Shown here: positions 18,568 through 26,794 of the stretch, one piece after another
Position numbering within the stretch: position 1 is the first letter of the stretch
Layout of the letters: each line of letters opens with the position of its first letter
Notes under the pieces: model-generated
Databases searched by the model: none
What the model saw: the letters and a program-made list of their open reading frames with translations, nothing else
Told to the model about the DNA's origin: nothing
Made by a program: the position numbers and the translations under genes
DNA from: SBBG01 sp033717875
Lineage (GTDB): Bacteria > Pseudomonadota > Gammaproteobacteria > Ga0077554 > Ga007554
NCBI GenBank assembly: GCA_033717875.1
Contig: JADDKJ010000013.1
Span: 1-64,000 of the forward strand
Length of the DNA: 64,000 bases
Reading direction: 5' to 3'

Positions 18568-19452
18568 TCACCTTCTGGCATAGCGGCACAACACGGCATC
18601 CCCCCACTGATGGGCCGCCAGCCCCAGAAGGATGCACGCCGTGCCCAGCCACACCTGCGGATAAATCGCCTCACCGTTCCACACATGCCCCACCCACAAC
18701 GCGGTGACCGGAATGACCAGGTTGATCAGCGCGATGGCGCCCGCGCTCAGCCGTTGCAGCGCGTAGTAGTAGAGACCGAATCCGATCACCGAACCGAACA
18801 AGGCTAGGTAGACGATCGACCAGCCGGCGCGCAGCGGCACGTCTTGCGGCACGGCGCCGTCCACCAGCCACCAGGTAACGAGATACATCGGCAGCGACAT
18901 GACCAGGCCGCCGCCGGTCACCGCGAGGCTGGAGATCGGCGCATCCACGCACTTCACCCACACCGCGCTCGCCGATTGCAGCACCACCGCCAACAACACC
19001 ACGGTGATGCCCTGCCACATCACCTTGCCCATCCCGAACGTGCCGCTGAAGATAACCGCCAATCCGGCAAGCCCGAGCAACATACCCGCCAATTTGGCGG
19101 GGGAAAAGGCCGATTCTTTCAGCCACCACGCCGCCATCACCGCGGTGGCGAGGGGCGTGAGGCCGAACAGCACCGCAATCCAGCCCGAGGGGATGAATTG
19201 CGCACCCCAGTAAACGCAGATCAGCGAACCATAGATGGCCAGACTCGCGGCAAGATAGGCGCGACGCGCTTGGGCATGCCAGGGAAATTCGATCCGCAGC
19301 AGCTTGATCAGCGCCACGCACAGCGCCGCCCCCAGCACCATGCGCCCCGTCACGCCGAACAGAAAGCTCACACCTTCGCCACTCCACTTGATGGCCAGCG
19401 ACGTGGTGGACCAGATCAGAATCACGCCCAGATAGGCGGCGGGGACGGACAC
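18568..19452 (-). CDS. EamA/DMT-family transporter
   Basis: This 294-residue protein is almost wholly hydrophobic, with about ten predicted membrane helices in two repeats, the layout of the drug/metabolite transporter superfamily. The first repeat opens with LGVILIWSTTSLAIKW and the second follows the GITVVLLAVVLQSASAVWVK region. Such proteins export amino acids, nucleobases or other metabolites from the cytoplasm. The substrate cannot be told from sequence. It is convergent with sqr and divergent from yajL, with an 83-base gap. Confidence 0.87.
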   Translation of the reverse strand: MSVPAAYLGVILIWSTTSLAIKWSGEGVSFLFGVTGRMVLGAALCVALIKLLRIEFPWHAQARRAYLAASLAIYGSLICVYWGAQFIPSGWIAVLFGLTPLATAVMAAWWLKESAFSPAKLAGMLLGLAGLAVIFSGTFGMGKVMWQGITVVLLAVVLQSASAVWVKCVDAPISSLAVTGGGLVMSLPMYLVTWWLVDGAVPQDVPLRAGWSIVYLALFGSVIGFGLYYYALQRLSAGAIALINLVIPVTALWVGHVWNGEAIYPQVWLGTACILLGLAAHQWGDAVLCRYARR

Positions 19453-19535
19453 GGGGATTCCTTCTCAATCAAGGTAAACTGTTATTGTAGAATACTCTGA
19501 ATCATTCCCTGCCGCTCGCAGTTCGGAGAATCCGC

Positions 19536-20090
19536 ATGCCCAACGTCCTCATTCCGCTCGCCCAAGGCTGCGAAGAGCTCGAAGCCGTCACCGTCATCGA
19601 CCTGCTGCGCCGCGCCGGCATCGGCGTCGTCAGCGCCGGCCTCGCCGAAGGCCCGGTACGCGGCAGCCGCGGCACGGTGCTGCTGCCCGATGCCACGCTC
19701 GATGAAGTCATGCACCAGGAATTCGATATGATCGTGCTACCCGGCGGCCAACCCGGCAGCAACAACCTCAATGCCGACCCTCGCATCCACGCGCTGCTGA
19801 CACGCATGGCATCGGCCGGCAAATACACCTGCGCGATCTGCGCCGCGCCGCTGGTATTGGCGAACGCCGGATTGCTGCATGGCAAGCGCGCCACCAGCTT
19901 TCCGGGTGTGCTGGGCAAAATGAATCTGCCGGACGTGGAATTGAAGACGGACGCGGTGGTGCAAGACGGCAAGGTCATCACCTCGCGCGGGCCGGGTACC
20001 GCCATGGATTTTGCGCTTGCGCTGATCGAGGAATTGGCGGGCAAGGCGAAACGTGATGAAGTGGAGGCGGGACTGGTGCGGAAGGCATAA
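19536..20090 (+). CDS. yajL: DJ-1/PfpI-family protein YajL
   Basis: This 184-residue protein matches the single-domain DJ-1 size. The glutamate loop GCEELEAVT (residues 11-19) and the nucleophile elbow CAICAAP (Cys102) give the conserved Glu-Cys pair. YajL is an oxidative-stress chaperone/deglycase-type protein; the precise activity of the family is debated. It is followed 29 bases later by a small membrane protein gene on the same strand. Confidence 0.9.
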   Translation: MPNVLIPLAQGCEELEAVTVIDLLRRAGIGVVSAGLAEGPVRGSRGTVLLPDATLDEVMHQEFDMIVLPGGQPGSNNLNADPRIHALLTRMASAGKYTCAICAAPLVLANAGLLHGKRATSFPGVLGKMNLPDVELKTDAVVQDGKVITSRGPGTAMDFALALIEELAGKAKRDEVEAGLVRKA

Positions 20091-20119
20091 TCTAAAAAAC
20101 TCAGAACAGTGGAGACCAA

Positions 20120-20551
20120 ATGTTCAACCCCTATCTCATCATTCTCATCCTCTTCACCCTCGCCGGCTTCCTGGCCATGGCATGGGGCTGGAACATCATC
20201 GCCAAAGCCCGGAAAACGAGCCAGTGGCCCACGGTCGAAGGCGTTATCGAGCGGTCCGAACTCGCATCGGATGCCGACGACCTGCTGCCCGGCATCGAAT
20301 TCAGCTATACGGTGAACGGGCAAAACCACCGGCGCACATTCGAGTTCGCGCGCGACATCACGCCCTCGCCGGAATTGGCCAAAAGCTATGTCGAAAAATA
20401 CGCGGCGGGCACGCGGGTGGCCGTGTATTACGATCCCGCTCATCCCGAACGCGCCACTCTGGAACCAGGGCTGGGACGTGGCGACTGGATGGTTTTCGCC
20501 TTGGGGCTGGGGGCGGCTGTTTCGGGGATATTGTTCATAGTTTTTGGTTAG
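20120..20551 (+). CDS. DUF3592 membrane protein
   Basis: This 143-residue protein has a hydrophobic helix at each end (about 5-27 and 124-142). A soluble middle contains WPTVEGVI, FSYTVNGQ and VAVYYDPAHPERATLEPG, the pattern of DUF3592. The function is unknown. An N-terminal helix with a short cytoplasmic linker suggests the middle domain faces the periplasm. AGTGGAG precedes ATG 20120. Confidence 0.82.
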   Translation: MFNPYLIILILFTLAGFLAMAWGWNIIAKARKTSQWPTVEGVIERSELASDADDLLPGIEFSYTVNGQNHRRTFEFARDITPSPELAKSYVEKYAAGTRVAVYYDPAHPERATLEPGLGRGDWMVFALGLGAAVSGILFIVFG

Positions 20552-20558
20552 CGCATCG

Positions 20559-20607
20559 TAGGGTGCGTCTCACGCACCATCCTTCGTGGTGCGTGAGACG
20601 CACCCTA
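20559..20607. repeat. Perfect TAGGGTGCG-family inverted repeat
   Basis: Two 21-base arms (TAGGGTGCGTCTCACGCACCA and complement, 20559-20579 and 20587-20607) are perfectly complementary around a 7-base loop. There is no T-tract. It lies between the DUF3592 gene and hslV and is the best-preserved member of the family seen in the window. Confidence 0.85.
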
Positions 20608-20707
20608 CATCCGGGAGAAAAGCTGATGAATTTGATTGCCGGGTTAATAGCCATCAAACCTCCCAGGATGGTGTACAATCAACCGTCAACAATCGCGAGG
20701 AATCCCC

Positions 20708-21259
20708 TTGGAACAGTTTCATGGCACCACGATCCTGTCGGTGCGGCGCGGCGGCAGGGTGGTCATCGGCGGCGACGGACAAGTGTCGCTGGGCAATACC
20801 ATCATGAAGGGCAACGCCCGCAAGGTGCGCCGCCTCTACAATGGCCGCGTGCTGGCCGGTTTTGCCGGTGCCACGGCGGATGCCTTCACGCTGTTCGAGC
20901 GTTTCGAGGGCAAACTGGAGAAACACTCCGGTAACTTGCAGCGCGCCGCGGTGGAATTGGCGAAGGACTGGCGCACCGACCGCATGTTGCGGCGGCTGGA
21001 AGCGATGCTGACGGTGGCGGACAAGACCGCCTCGCTAATCATTTCCGGCAATGGCGATGTCATTGAGCCGGAAAACAGCCTGATGGCGATCGGTTCGGGC
21101 GGCGCCTTCGCCCAGGCGGCCGCGCGCGCGCTGCTGGAAAACTCCGATCTCGATGCGCGCGCCATCGTCGAAAAGGCGCTGTCCATCGCCGCCGATATTT
21201 GCGTTTACACCAATCACAACCTGACCATCGAGGAACTGGAAACGGCCGCCACGGATTGA
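20708..21259 (+). CDS. hslV: ATP-dependent protease proteolytic subunit HslV
   Basis: The protein has 183 residues from TTG 20708, the only in-frame start near the GAGGA ribosome site; an ATG at 20721 is out of frame. After a short propeptide (MEQFHG), Thr7 begins TTILSVRRGG, the mature N-terminus whose threonine is the nucleophile. VVIGGDGQVSLGNT is typical of the proteasome-like fold. HslV forms a double hexamer capped by HslU and degrades misfolded and regulatory proteins. hslU follows 25 bases downstream. Confidence 0.96.
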   Translation: MEQFHGTTILSVRRGGRVVIGGDGQVSLGNTIMKGNARKVRRLYNGRVLAGFAGATADAFTLFERFEGKLEKHSGNLQRAAVELAKDWRTDRMLRRLEAMLTVADKTASLIISGNGDVIEPENSLMAIGSGGAFAQAAARALLENSDLDARAIVEKALSIAADICVYTNHNLTIEELETAATD

Positions 21260-21284
21260 CCGTGACCGGCCCTAACACCACACC

Positions 21285-22628
21285 ATGCCCGAAATGACCC
21301 CCAGCATGACACCACGCGAAATCGTCCAGGAACTCGACAAACACATCGTCGGCCAGTCTGCCGCCAAGCGCGCCGTGGCCATTGCCCTGCGCAACCGCTG
21401 GCGCCGGATGCAGGTCGGCGAACCGCTGCGCAGCGAAATCACGCCCAAGAACATTCTCATGATCGGACCGACCGGCGTAGGCAAGACCGAAATCGCCCGG
21501 CGGCTGGCCAAGCTCGCCAACGCACCTTTCATCAAAGTCGAAGCCACCAAGTTCACCGAGGTGGGATATGTCGGGCGCGACGTGGAATCGATCATCCGCG
21601 ATCTGACGGAAATTTCCATCAAGATGATGCGCGAAAGCGAGATGCGCAAGGTGCGCCATCGCGCCGAAGACGCCGCCGAGGAACGCATCCTCGACATCCT
21701 GCTGCCTCCGGCGCGCAGCGTGGGCTACAGCGCGCCCGCGACCGAGGAAGCCTCGTCGACGCGCCAGAAATTCCGCAAGAAACTGCGCGAAGGCGACCTC
21801 GACGAGCGCGAGATCGAGGTGGATGTGAGCATGGCGCCGGTCGGTGTCGAGATCATGGCCCCGCCCGGTATGGAAGATATGAGCAGCCAGTTGCAGAGCC
21901 TGTTCCAGAACCTCGGCAGCGGACGCACCCGCACCCGCAAGATGCGCATCAAGGAAGCGATGAAAGTGCTGGCCGACGAAGAAGCCGCAAAACTCATCAA
22001 CGATGAGGAAATCAAGCTCCAGGCGTTGCAGAACCTGGAACAGAACGGCATCGTCTTCATCGATGAGATCGATAAGATCGCCAAACGCGGCGAGCACGGC
22101 GGCCCGGACGTGTCGCGCGAAGGCGTGCAGCGCGATCTGCTACCGCTGGTGGAAGGCTCCACAGTGTCGACCAAATTCGGCATGGTGCGCACCGATCACA
22201 TTCTGTTCATCGCCTCGGGCGCGTTCCATCTGTCCAAGCCATCGGACCTGATCCCGGAATTGCAGGGACGGCTGCCGCTGCGCGTCGAACTGGAGGCGCT
22301 GACGGTGGACGATTTCGTGCGCATCCTCACCGAACCCAGCGCCTCGCTCACCGAACAATACCGCGCCCTGCTTGCCACCGAGGGCGTTACGCTGACCTTC
22401 ACCCAGGACGCCATCCGGCGCCTCGCCGAAGTCGCCTGGCAAGTCAATGAACGCACCGAAAACATCGGCGCGCGCCGTTTGCACACGGTGCTGGAGCGGC
22501 TGCTGGAAACGATTTCCTTCACGGCCCCGGATAAAGCGGGGCAGTCGATACAAATCGACGCCGCCTATGTCGACGAGCACCTGGCGAAACTGGCGAAGGA
22601 TGAGGATTTGAGCAGGTATATTCTTTAA
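21285..22628 (+). CDS. hslU: ATPase subunit HslU of the HslUV protease
   Basis: This 447-residue AAA+ protein has Walker A GPTGVGKT (61-68) and Walker B IVFIDEID. The conserved region VEATKFTEVGYVGRDVE contains the central pore loop (GYVG). An intermediate domain (about 110-230) and a C-terminal domain ending RYIL, which inserts into HslV, complete the chain. It unfolds substrates and feeds them to HslV. The spacing to hslV shows one operon. Confidence 0.97.
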   Translation: MPEMTPSMTPREIVQELDKHIVGQSAAKRAVAIALRNRWRRMQVGEPLRSEITPKNILMIGPTGVGKTEIARRLAKLANAPFIKVEATKFTEVGYVGRDVESIIRDLTEISIKMMRESEMRKVRHRAEDAAEERILDILLPPARSVGYSAPATEEASSTRQKFRKKLREGDLDEREIEVDVSMAPVGVEIMAPPGMEDMSSQLQSLFQNLGSGRTRTRKMRIKEAMKVLADEEAAKLINDEEIKLQALQNLEQNGIVFIDEIDKIAKRGEHGGPDVSREGVQRDLLPLVEGSTVSTKFGMVRTDHILFIASGAFHLSKPSDLIPELQGRLPLRVELEALTVDDFVRILTEPSASLTEQYRALLATEGVTLTFTQDAIRRLAEVAWQVNERTENIGARRLHTVLERLLETISFTAPDKAGQSIQIDAAYVDEHLAKLAKDEDLSRYIL

Positions 22629-22644
22629 AAAAACGGTAAAAAAC

Positions 22645-22669
22645 GCAGGGCGCACCCTGCAGGATTTTT
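22645..22669 (+). terminator. Hairpin with T-run after hslU
   Basis: GCAGGGCGCACCCTGC forms a short GC stem, followed by AGGATTTTT. It could end the hslVU transcript or attenuate read-through. The next gene starts only 17 bases later, so full termination is uncertain. Confidence 0.45.
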
Positions 22670-22685
22670 GACTCAGGAATTCATC

Positions 22686-23045
22686 TTGGACAACCACCCC
22701 AGACCCACCGACATCCGCCTGCACCAGAAATCGCGGATGCTCGAACTCTTCTTCGACGACGGCGCACACTTCAGTCTGCCGTGCGAGTATCTGCGCGTCT
22801 ATTCGCCGTCGGCGGAAGTGCGCGGCCATGGGCCGGGTCAGGAAGTATTGCAGGTGGGCAAGGAAAACGTGAACATCACAGCCATCGAGCCGGTGGGCAA
22901 TTATGCCGTGCGCCTGGTGTTCGACGACGGGCACAATACCGGCCTCTACTCATGGAATGTGCTGTACAACCTGGGCGAGAATCACGAAGCCCTGTGGCAG
23001 GAATATCTGACCCGGCTCGACAAGGCGGGTCATCAACATAAATAG
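22686..23045 (+). CDS. DUF971 (GBBH-like N-terminal) protein
   Basis: The start is set at TTG 22686-22688 because AGGA lies 7 bases upstream; an earlier TTG at 22668 sits in the terminator tail. The 119 residues match the small zinc-binding domain found at the N-terminus of gamma-butyrobetaine hydroxylases and as free proteins (LHQKSRMLELFFDDG, LRVYSPSAEVRGHG, DDGHNTGLYSW). In free form it often lies beside hslVU and ubiE in gammaproteobacteria, as here. The function is not established; a role near iron-sulfur or quinone metabolism is sometimes proposed for the family. Confidence 0.85.
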   Translation: MDNHPRPTDIRLHQKSRMLELFFDDGAHFSLPCEYLRVYSPSAEVRGHGPGQEVLQVGKENVNITAIEPVGNYAVRLVFDDGHNTGLYSWNVLYNLGENHEALWQEYLTRLDKAGHQHK

Positions 23046-23054
23046 GTAGCGATT

Positions 23055-23816
23055 TTGGACAAGCCCGATCAAACGCAAGACACCACACACTTCGGCTTTC
23101 AGCGTGTACCGGTGGCGGAAAAGGCGCGCAAGGTGGCGGGGGTGTTTGACTCGGTGGCCGCCAAGTACGACGTGATGAACGACGTCATGTCGTTCGGCGT
23201 CCACCGTCTCTGGAAACGCTTCGCCATCGAGATGAGCGGCGTGCGGCCCGGCCAGCGCATTCTGGACCTGGCTTCCGGCACGGGCGACCTGGCGACGCTG
23301 CTGGCAGGCAAGGCCGGTCCCTCCGGCAACGTCATCGCCTCGGACATCAACGCCAGCATGCTCGGTGTCGGGCGTTCACGTCTGGTGGATCGCGGCATCG
23401 TCGGCAACATCCATTACGTTCAGGCCAACGCCGAGTGCCTGCCGTTTCCAGACAACCACTTCGATTGCGTCACCATCGCCTTCGGCCTGCGCAATGTCAC
23501 CGACAAGGATGCCGCGCTGCGCTCCATGTATCGCGTGCTGCGGCCCGGCGGGCGACTGCTGGTGCTGGAGTTTTCCAAGCCCGTCGCGCCTGGCCTGAAA
23601 CCTGTCTATGACGTCTATTCGTTCAACCTTCTGCCGCTGATGGGCAAGCTCATCGCCAATGACGCCGCCAGTTACCGCTATCTCGCGGAATCGATCCGCA
23701 TGCACCCCGACCAGGAAACGCTCAAGGCCATGATGCAGCGCGCTGGCTTCGGTCGCTGCGAATACTTCAATCTGGCGGGAGGTATCGTGGCGCTGCATCG
23801 GGGATATAAACTGTAA
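23055..23816 (+). CDS. ubiE: Ubiquinone/menaquinone C-methyltransferase
   Basis: This 253-residue protein runs from TTG 23055 and has the normal UbiE size. The early GFQRVPVAEKARKVAGVF and KYDVMNDVMSFG segments and the SAM motif LDLASGTGDLATL are diagnostic. FGLRNVTDKDAALRSMYR is also conserved. It adds the C-2 methyl of the quinone ring in ubiquinone synthesis. A lipoprotein gene separates it from ubiJ and ubiB on the same strand, so the three ubi genes probably form one operon. Confidence 0.96.
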   Translation: MDKPDQTQDTTHFGFQRVPVAEKARKVAGVFDSVAAKYDVMNDVMSFGVHRLWKRFAIEMSGVRPGQRILDLASGTGDLATLLAGKAGPSGNVIASDINASMLGVGRSRLVDRGIVGNIHYVQANAECLPFPDNHFDCVTIAFGLRNVTDKDAALRSMYRVLRPGGRLLVLEFSKPVAPGLKPVYDVYSFNLLPLMGKLIANDAASYRYLAESIRMHPDQETLKAMMQRAGFGRCEYFNLAGGIVALHRGYKL

Positions 23817-23833
23817 CGGACTGAAGGGCTCTT

Positions 23834-24355
23834 ATGCTGCATCCGACCAAGCGAAACATTTACCGCGCGCTGGCCGTGGCGCTCTCCCTGCTGGTATCGG
23901 CGTGTGCGATTTTCCAGGGAGAACGGACATTCAAGACCTTGAATCCCAACGACGTGGAGCGCGTTCCCGCCGACGAGCGGGTGGTGCCGGGATTCGCCGG
24001 TAGCTGGAGCACGGCGCAGATGCAGCGCACCGTCGTTGGTTTGATCCATGAAGCCGAATCGCGCCGCGTTCCGGCATGCGCCGAGAACATCGAGGTGAAA
24101 GAAACAGTGCTGTCCGCCCCGCCCTTACTGGAAATGGCGGGCGCCAAGCCTGTCGCCGTGCATGAACTGGAGCGCTGGACGATCAGCCGCTGCGATCTGG
24201 AAACCAGCTATGACGCCTGGTACACCTCCGGCATAAAGGGCGGCAGGGCGCGTGTGGCGGTGAACCTGTCGAGCGAGATTCCGGTGTGGGCCAGCAAGAA
24301 TCCGGCCTGGGAACGATTGAAGATACTGGAGAAGAAAGGCGGGGTTGCGAACTGA
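23834..24355 (+). CDS. Uncharacterised lipoprotein in the ubi operon
   Basis: This 173-residue protein has a short basic N-terminus, a hydrophobic helix and the lipobox LVSAC with Cys24, so it should be lipid-anchored. The mature part contains two cysteines (ACAE, SRCD), RVPADERVVPGF and a DAWYTSGIKGGRARVAVNLS segment. I do not recognise a family. It lies 18 bases after ubiE and 23 bases before the ubiJ start. The position suggests co-expression with ubiquinone synthesis, but no function can be assigned. Confidence 0.75.
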   Translation: MLHPTKRNIYRALAVALSLLVSACAIFQGERTFKTLNPNDVERVPADERVVPGFAGSWSTAQMQRTVVGLIHEAESRRVPACAENIEVKETVLSAPPLLEMAGAKPVAVHELERWTISRCDLETSYDAWYTSGIKGGRARVAVNLSSEIPVWASKNPAWERLKILEKKGGVAN

Positions 24356-24377
24356 GTTTTACTTCGCAAGAAAATCC

Positions 24378-25010
24378 ATGCAAATACCCGCACTGATTCT
24401 TTCGACACTCGAATCCGCCCTGAACCGCTACCTGAGGCTGGACTCCGATACACTCCAGCGCCTGGCGGCGCTGTCCGGCAAAGTGATCGGCATCGAGCTG
24501 CGCGGCCTGGATATCACGCTTTACCTGTTGCCCCACGCGCAAGGCATGAAACTGCTGGACGGGCACGAGACCGCCGCCGATACCTTGCTGCGCGGCACGC
24601 CCATTTCGCTGGTGCGTTTGGGGCTGGCGAAACAGGAAAAGGGCACGCTGTTTTCCGGCGATGTGGAGATTCGCGGCGATATCGAACTGGGCCAGCATTT
24701 CAAGGCCATCCTCGACGGCATCGACATCGACTGGGAGGAACAGCTCTCGCGGCTGACGGGGGACGTGATCGCACACCAGGCCGGCAACGCGATGCGCGGC
24801 ATCCTGGGCTGGAGCCGGCGCGCCGCGGACACGCTGAGCCGCGATGCCGTGGAATACCTGCACGAAGAAAGCCGCGACCTGCCCAAGCGCGATGAAGTGG
24901 AAGAGTTTCTCGCGGGCGTCGATGCACTGCGCAGCGATACCGACCGGCTGGAAGCGCGGGTGATCCGCTTGCAAACCTGGCGCAAAAACGGCGAAGGGAA
25001 CGCAGCGTGA
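24378..25010 (+). CDS. ubiJ: Ubiquinone biosynthesis accessory factor UbiJ
   Basis: The start is ATG 24378 (MQIPALILSTLESALNRYL); 11 upstream codons that overlap the lipoprotein gene are rejected. The protein has 210 residues. An SCP2 sterol-carrier-like domain occupies about residues 10-120 (IGIELRGLDITLYLLPH, LFSGDVEIRGDIELGQHF), with a charged C-terminal helical tail. UbiJ binds hydrophobic ubiquinone intermediates and organises the Ubi complex with UbiK. The stop overlaps the ubiB start (GTGA). Confidence 0.92.
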   Translation: MQIPALILSTLESALNRYLRLDSDTLQRLAALSGKVIGIELRGLDITLYLLPHAQGMKLLDGHETAADTLLRGTPISLVRLGLAKQEKGTLFSGDVEIRGDIELGQHFKAILDGIDIDWEEQLSRLTGDVIAHQAGNAMRGILGWSRRAADTLSRDAVEYLHEESRDLPKRDEVEEFLAGVDALRSDTDRLEARVIRLQTWRKNGEGNAA

Positions 25011-26665
25011 TCCGCCCAAGCCAGGCGTTGCGCCTGTTGCACATCAACCGCATCCTGGTCAGGCATGGGCTGGACGAGATCATCCTTGCCACGCACCTGT
25101 TCCGCCCGTTCCGTTTTCTGCTCTATCTTCTCCCCTGGCACTGGCTGCGCGACACACGCACGCCGCGCGCGGTGCGAATCCGCCGCGCGCTGGAAGAGCT
25201 GGGGCCGATCTTCGTCAAATTCGGCCAGGCGCTGTCCACCCGTCCCGACCTGCTGCCGCCCGACATCGCCGAGGAACTGGCGCGCCTGCAAGACAGCGTG
25301 CCGTCCTTTCCCGGCCTGGAGGCGCGCATGCTCATCGAACAGGCTTATGGCGCGCCGATTGCCACAGTGTTCAGCGAGTTCGACGAAACGCCGCTCGGAT
25401 CGGCGTCGATCGCCCAGGTTCACGCCGCACGCCTTCATGATGGCAAGCAGGTCGTCATCAAAGTGGTGCGCCCCGGTATCGAAAAAACCATCCAGCGCGA
25501 CATCGGCCTGCTGTACATTCTGGCCGATCTCGCCGAACGTTACTGGAAAGAAGCGCGGCGGCTGCGCCCGCGCGAGGTGGTGGCCGAGTATGAAAAAACC
25601 ATCCTCGCCGAGCTCGACCTGATGCGCGAGGCCGCCAATGCTTCGCAACTGCGCCGCAACTTCAGCGATTCCGATCTGTTGTACGTCCCGGAGGTCTATT
25701 GGCCCCACACCCGCCGCAACGTGATGGTGATGGAACGCATCTCCGGTACGCCGATCAGCGACATCGAATCGCTCAGGCGGCAGGGCATCGATCTGGGCAA
25801 GCTCGCGCACAAGGGCGTCGAAATCTTCTTCACCCAGGTGTTCCGCGACAACTTTTTCCACGCCGACATGCACCCGGGCAACATCTTCGTTTCGCCGCAG
25901 GGCCGCTACCTCGCCGTGGACTTCGGCATCATGGGCACGCTCAGCCCCGGGGATCAGCGCTATCTCGCCGAAAACCTGCTGGCGTTCTTCAACCGCGACT
26001 ACCGGCGCGTCGCTGAACTGCATGTCGAATCCGAGTGGGTGCCCGCCGGCACCCGTGTCGATGAATTCGAGGCCGCCATCCGCAGCGTCTGCGAACCGAT
26101 CTTCGAGCGCCCGCTCAAGGACATCTCCTTCGGCTACCTGCTGCTGCGCCTGTTCCAGACCGCGCGGCGCTTCAACATGGAGGTGCAGCCACAACTGGTG
26201 CTATTGCAGAAGACGCTGCTCAATATCGAAGGGCTGGGACGCGAACTCTACCCCGACCTCGATCTGTGGACCACCGCCAAACCCTTCCTGGAACGCTGGA
26301 TGCGCGAACAGTTCGGCATCCGCGCCTTCTGGAAGACCCTGCGCCAGCAGGCCCCGCGCTGGGCGGAACAGCTCCCGCGCTTGCCCACGCTGGTCCACGA
26401 CACCCTGCAACAGGCACGCGACGGCAAGCTGCAAGCCGAGTGGAAATCCAACGAACTGCACGCGATCCGCAACGAAATCAAACGCGCCAACCGCCGCACC
26501 TTCGCCGCCGTGGCGGGCGGCGCGCTGATCGTCAGCGCCGCCCTCATCGAGGGGCTGGACGGCAATGCCTCCCCCCTGTTCGCCGGCGCACCGCTGGCCG
26601 CCTGGCTGCTTGGCGGGCTGGGAGTGGCTATCCTCTTTTTTGCCTGGCCAAGGGAGAGGGATTAG
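25007..26665 (+). CDS. ubiB: ABC1/ADCK-family kinase-like protein UbiB
   Basis: It starts at GTG 25007, overlapping ubiJ by four bases, and has 552 residues. The family motif KFGQALSTRPDLLP (KxGQ) and the Ala-rich loop LGSASIAQVHAA are present. HADMHPGNIF and VDFGIMG supply the catalytic and metal-binding residues. Two C-terminal hydrophobic helices (about 500-545) anchor it in the inner membrane. UbiB is needed for ubiquinone synthesis and probably uses ATP hydrolysis to extract prenylated precursors from the membrane. Confidence 0.96.
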   Translation: MIRPSQALRLLHINRILVRHGLDEIILATHLFRPFRFLLYLLPWHWLRDTRTPRAVRIRRALEELGPIFVKFGQALSTRPDLLPPDIAEELARLQDSVPSFPGLEARMLIEQAYGAPIATVFSEFDETPLGSASIAQVHAARLHDGKQVVIKVVRPGIEKTIQRDIGLLYILADLAERYWKEARRLRPREVVAEYEKTILAELDLMREAANASQLRRNFSDSDLLYVPEVYWPHTRRNVMVMERISGTPISDIESLRRQGIDLGKLAHKGVEIFFTQVFRDNFFHADMHPGNIFVSPQGRYLAVDFGIMGTLSPGDQRYLAENLLAFFNRDYRRVAELHVESEWVPAGTRVDEFEAAIRSVCEPIFERPLKDISFGYLLLRLFQTARRFNMEVQPQLVLLQKTLLNIEGLGRELYPDLDLWTTAKPFLERWMREQFGIRAFWKTLRQQAPRWAEQLPRLPTLVHDTLQQARDGKLQAEWKSNELHAIRNEIKRANRRTFAAVAGGALIVSAALIEGLDGNASPLFAGAPLAAWLLGGLGVAILFFAWPRERD

Positions 26666-26794
26666 GTCACCCTTGCACCATGCACATCCGGCGCAAATTG
26701 TTGCCATTTTTATGCTGGAATAGGTAGGATAGGGCAAAGCCCGGCGACAAAGGGATGACACGCTGGCATCGTGGATTTTCATGGGGAAAACAGC

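Noticed and set aside
24521..26194. Open frame of 557 codons on the minus strand
   Set aside because: It is antisense to ubiJ/ubiB. Both of those are well supported by motifs and gene overlap.
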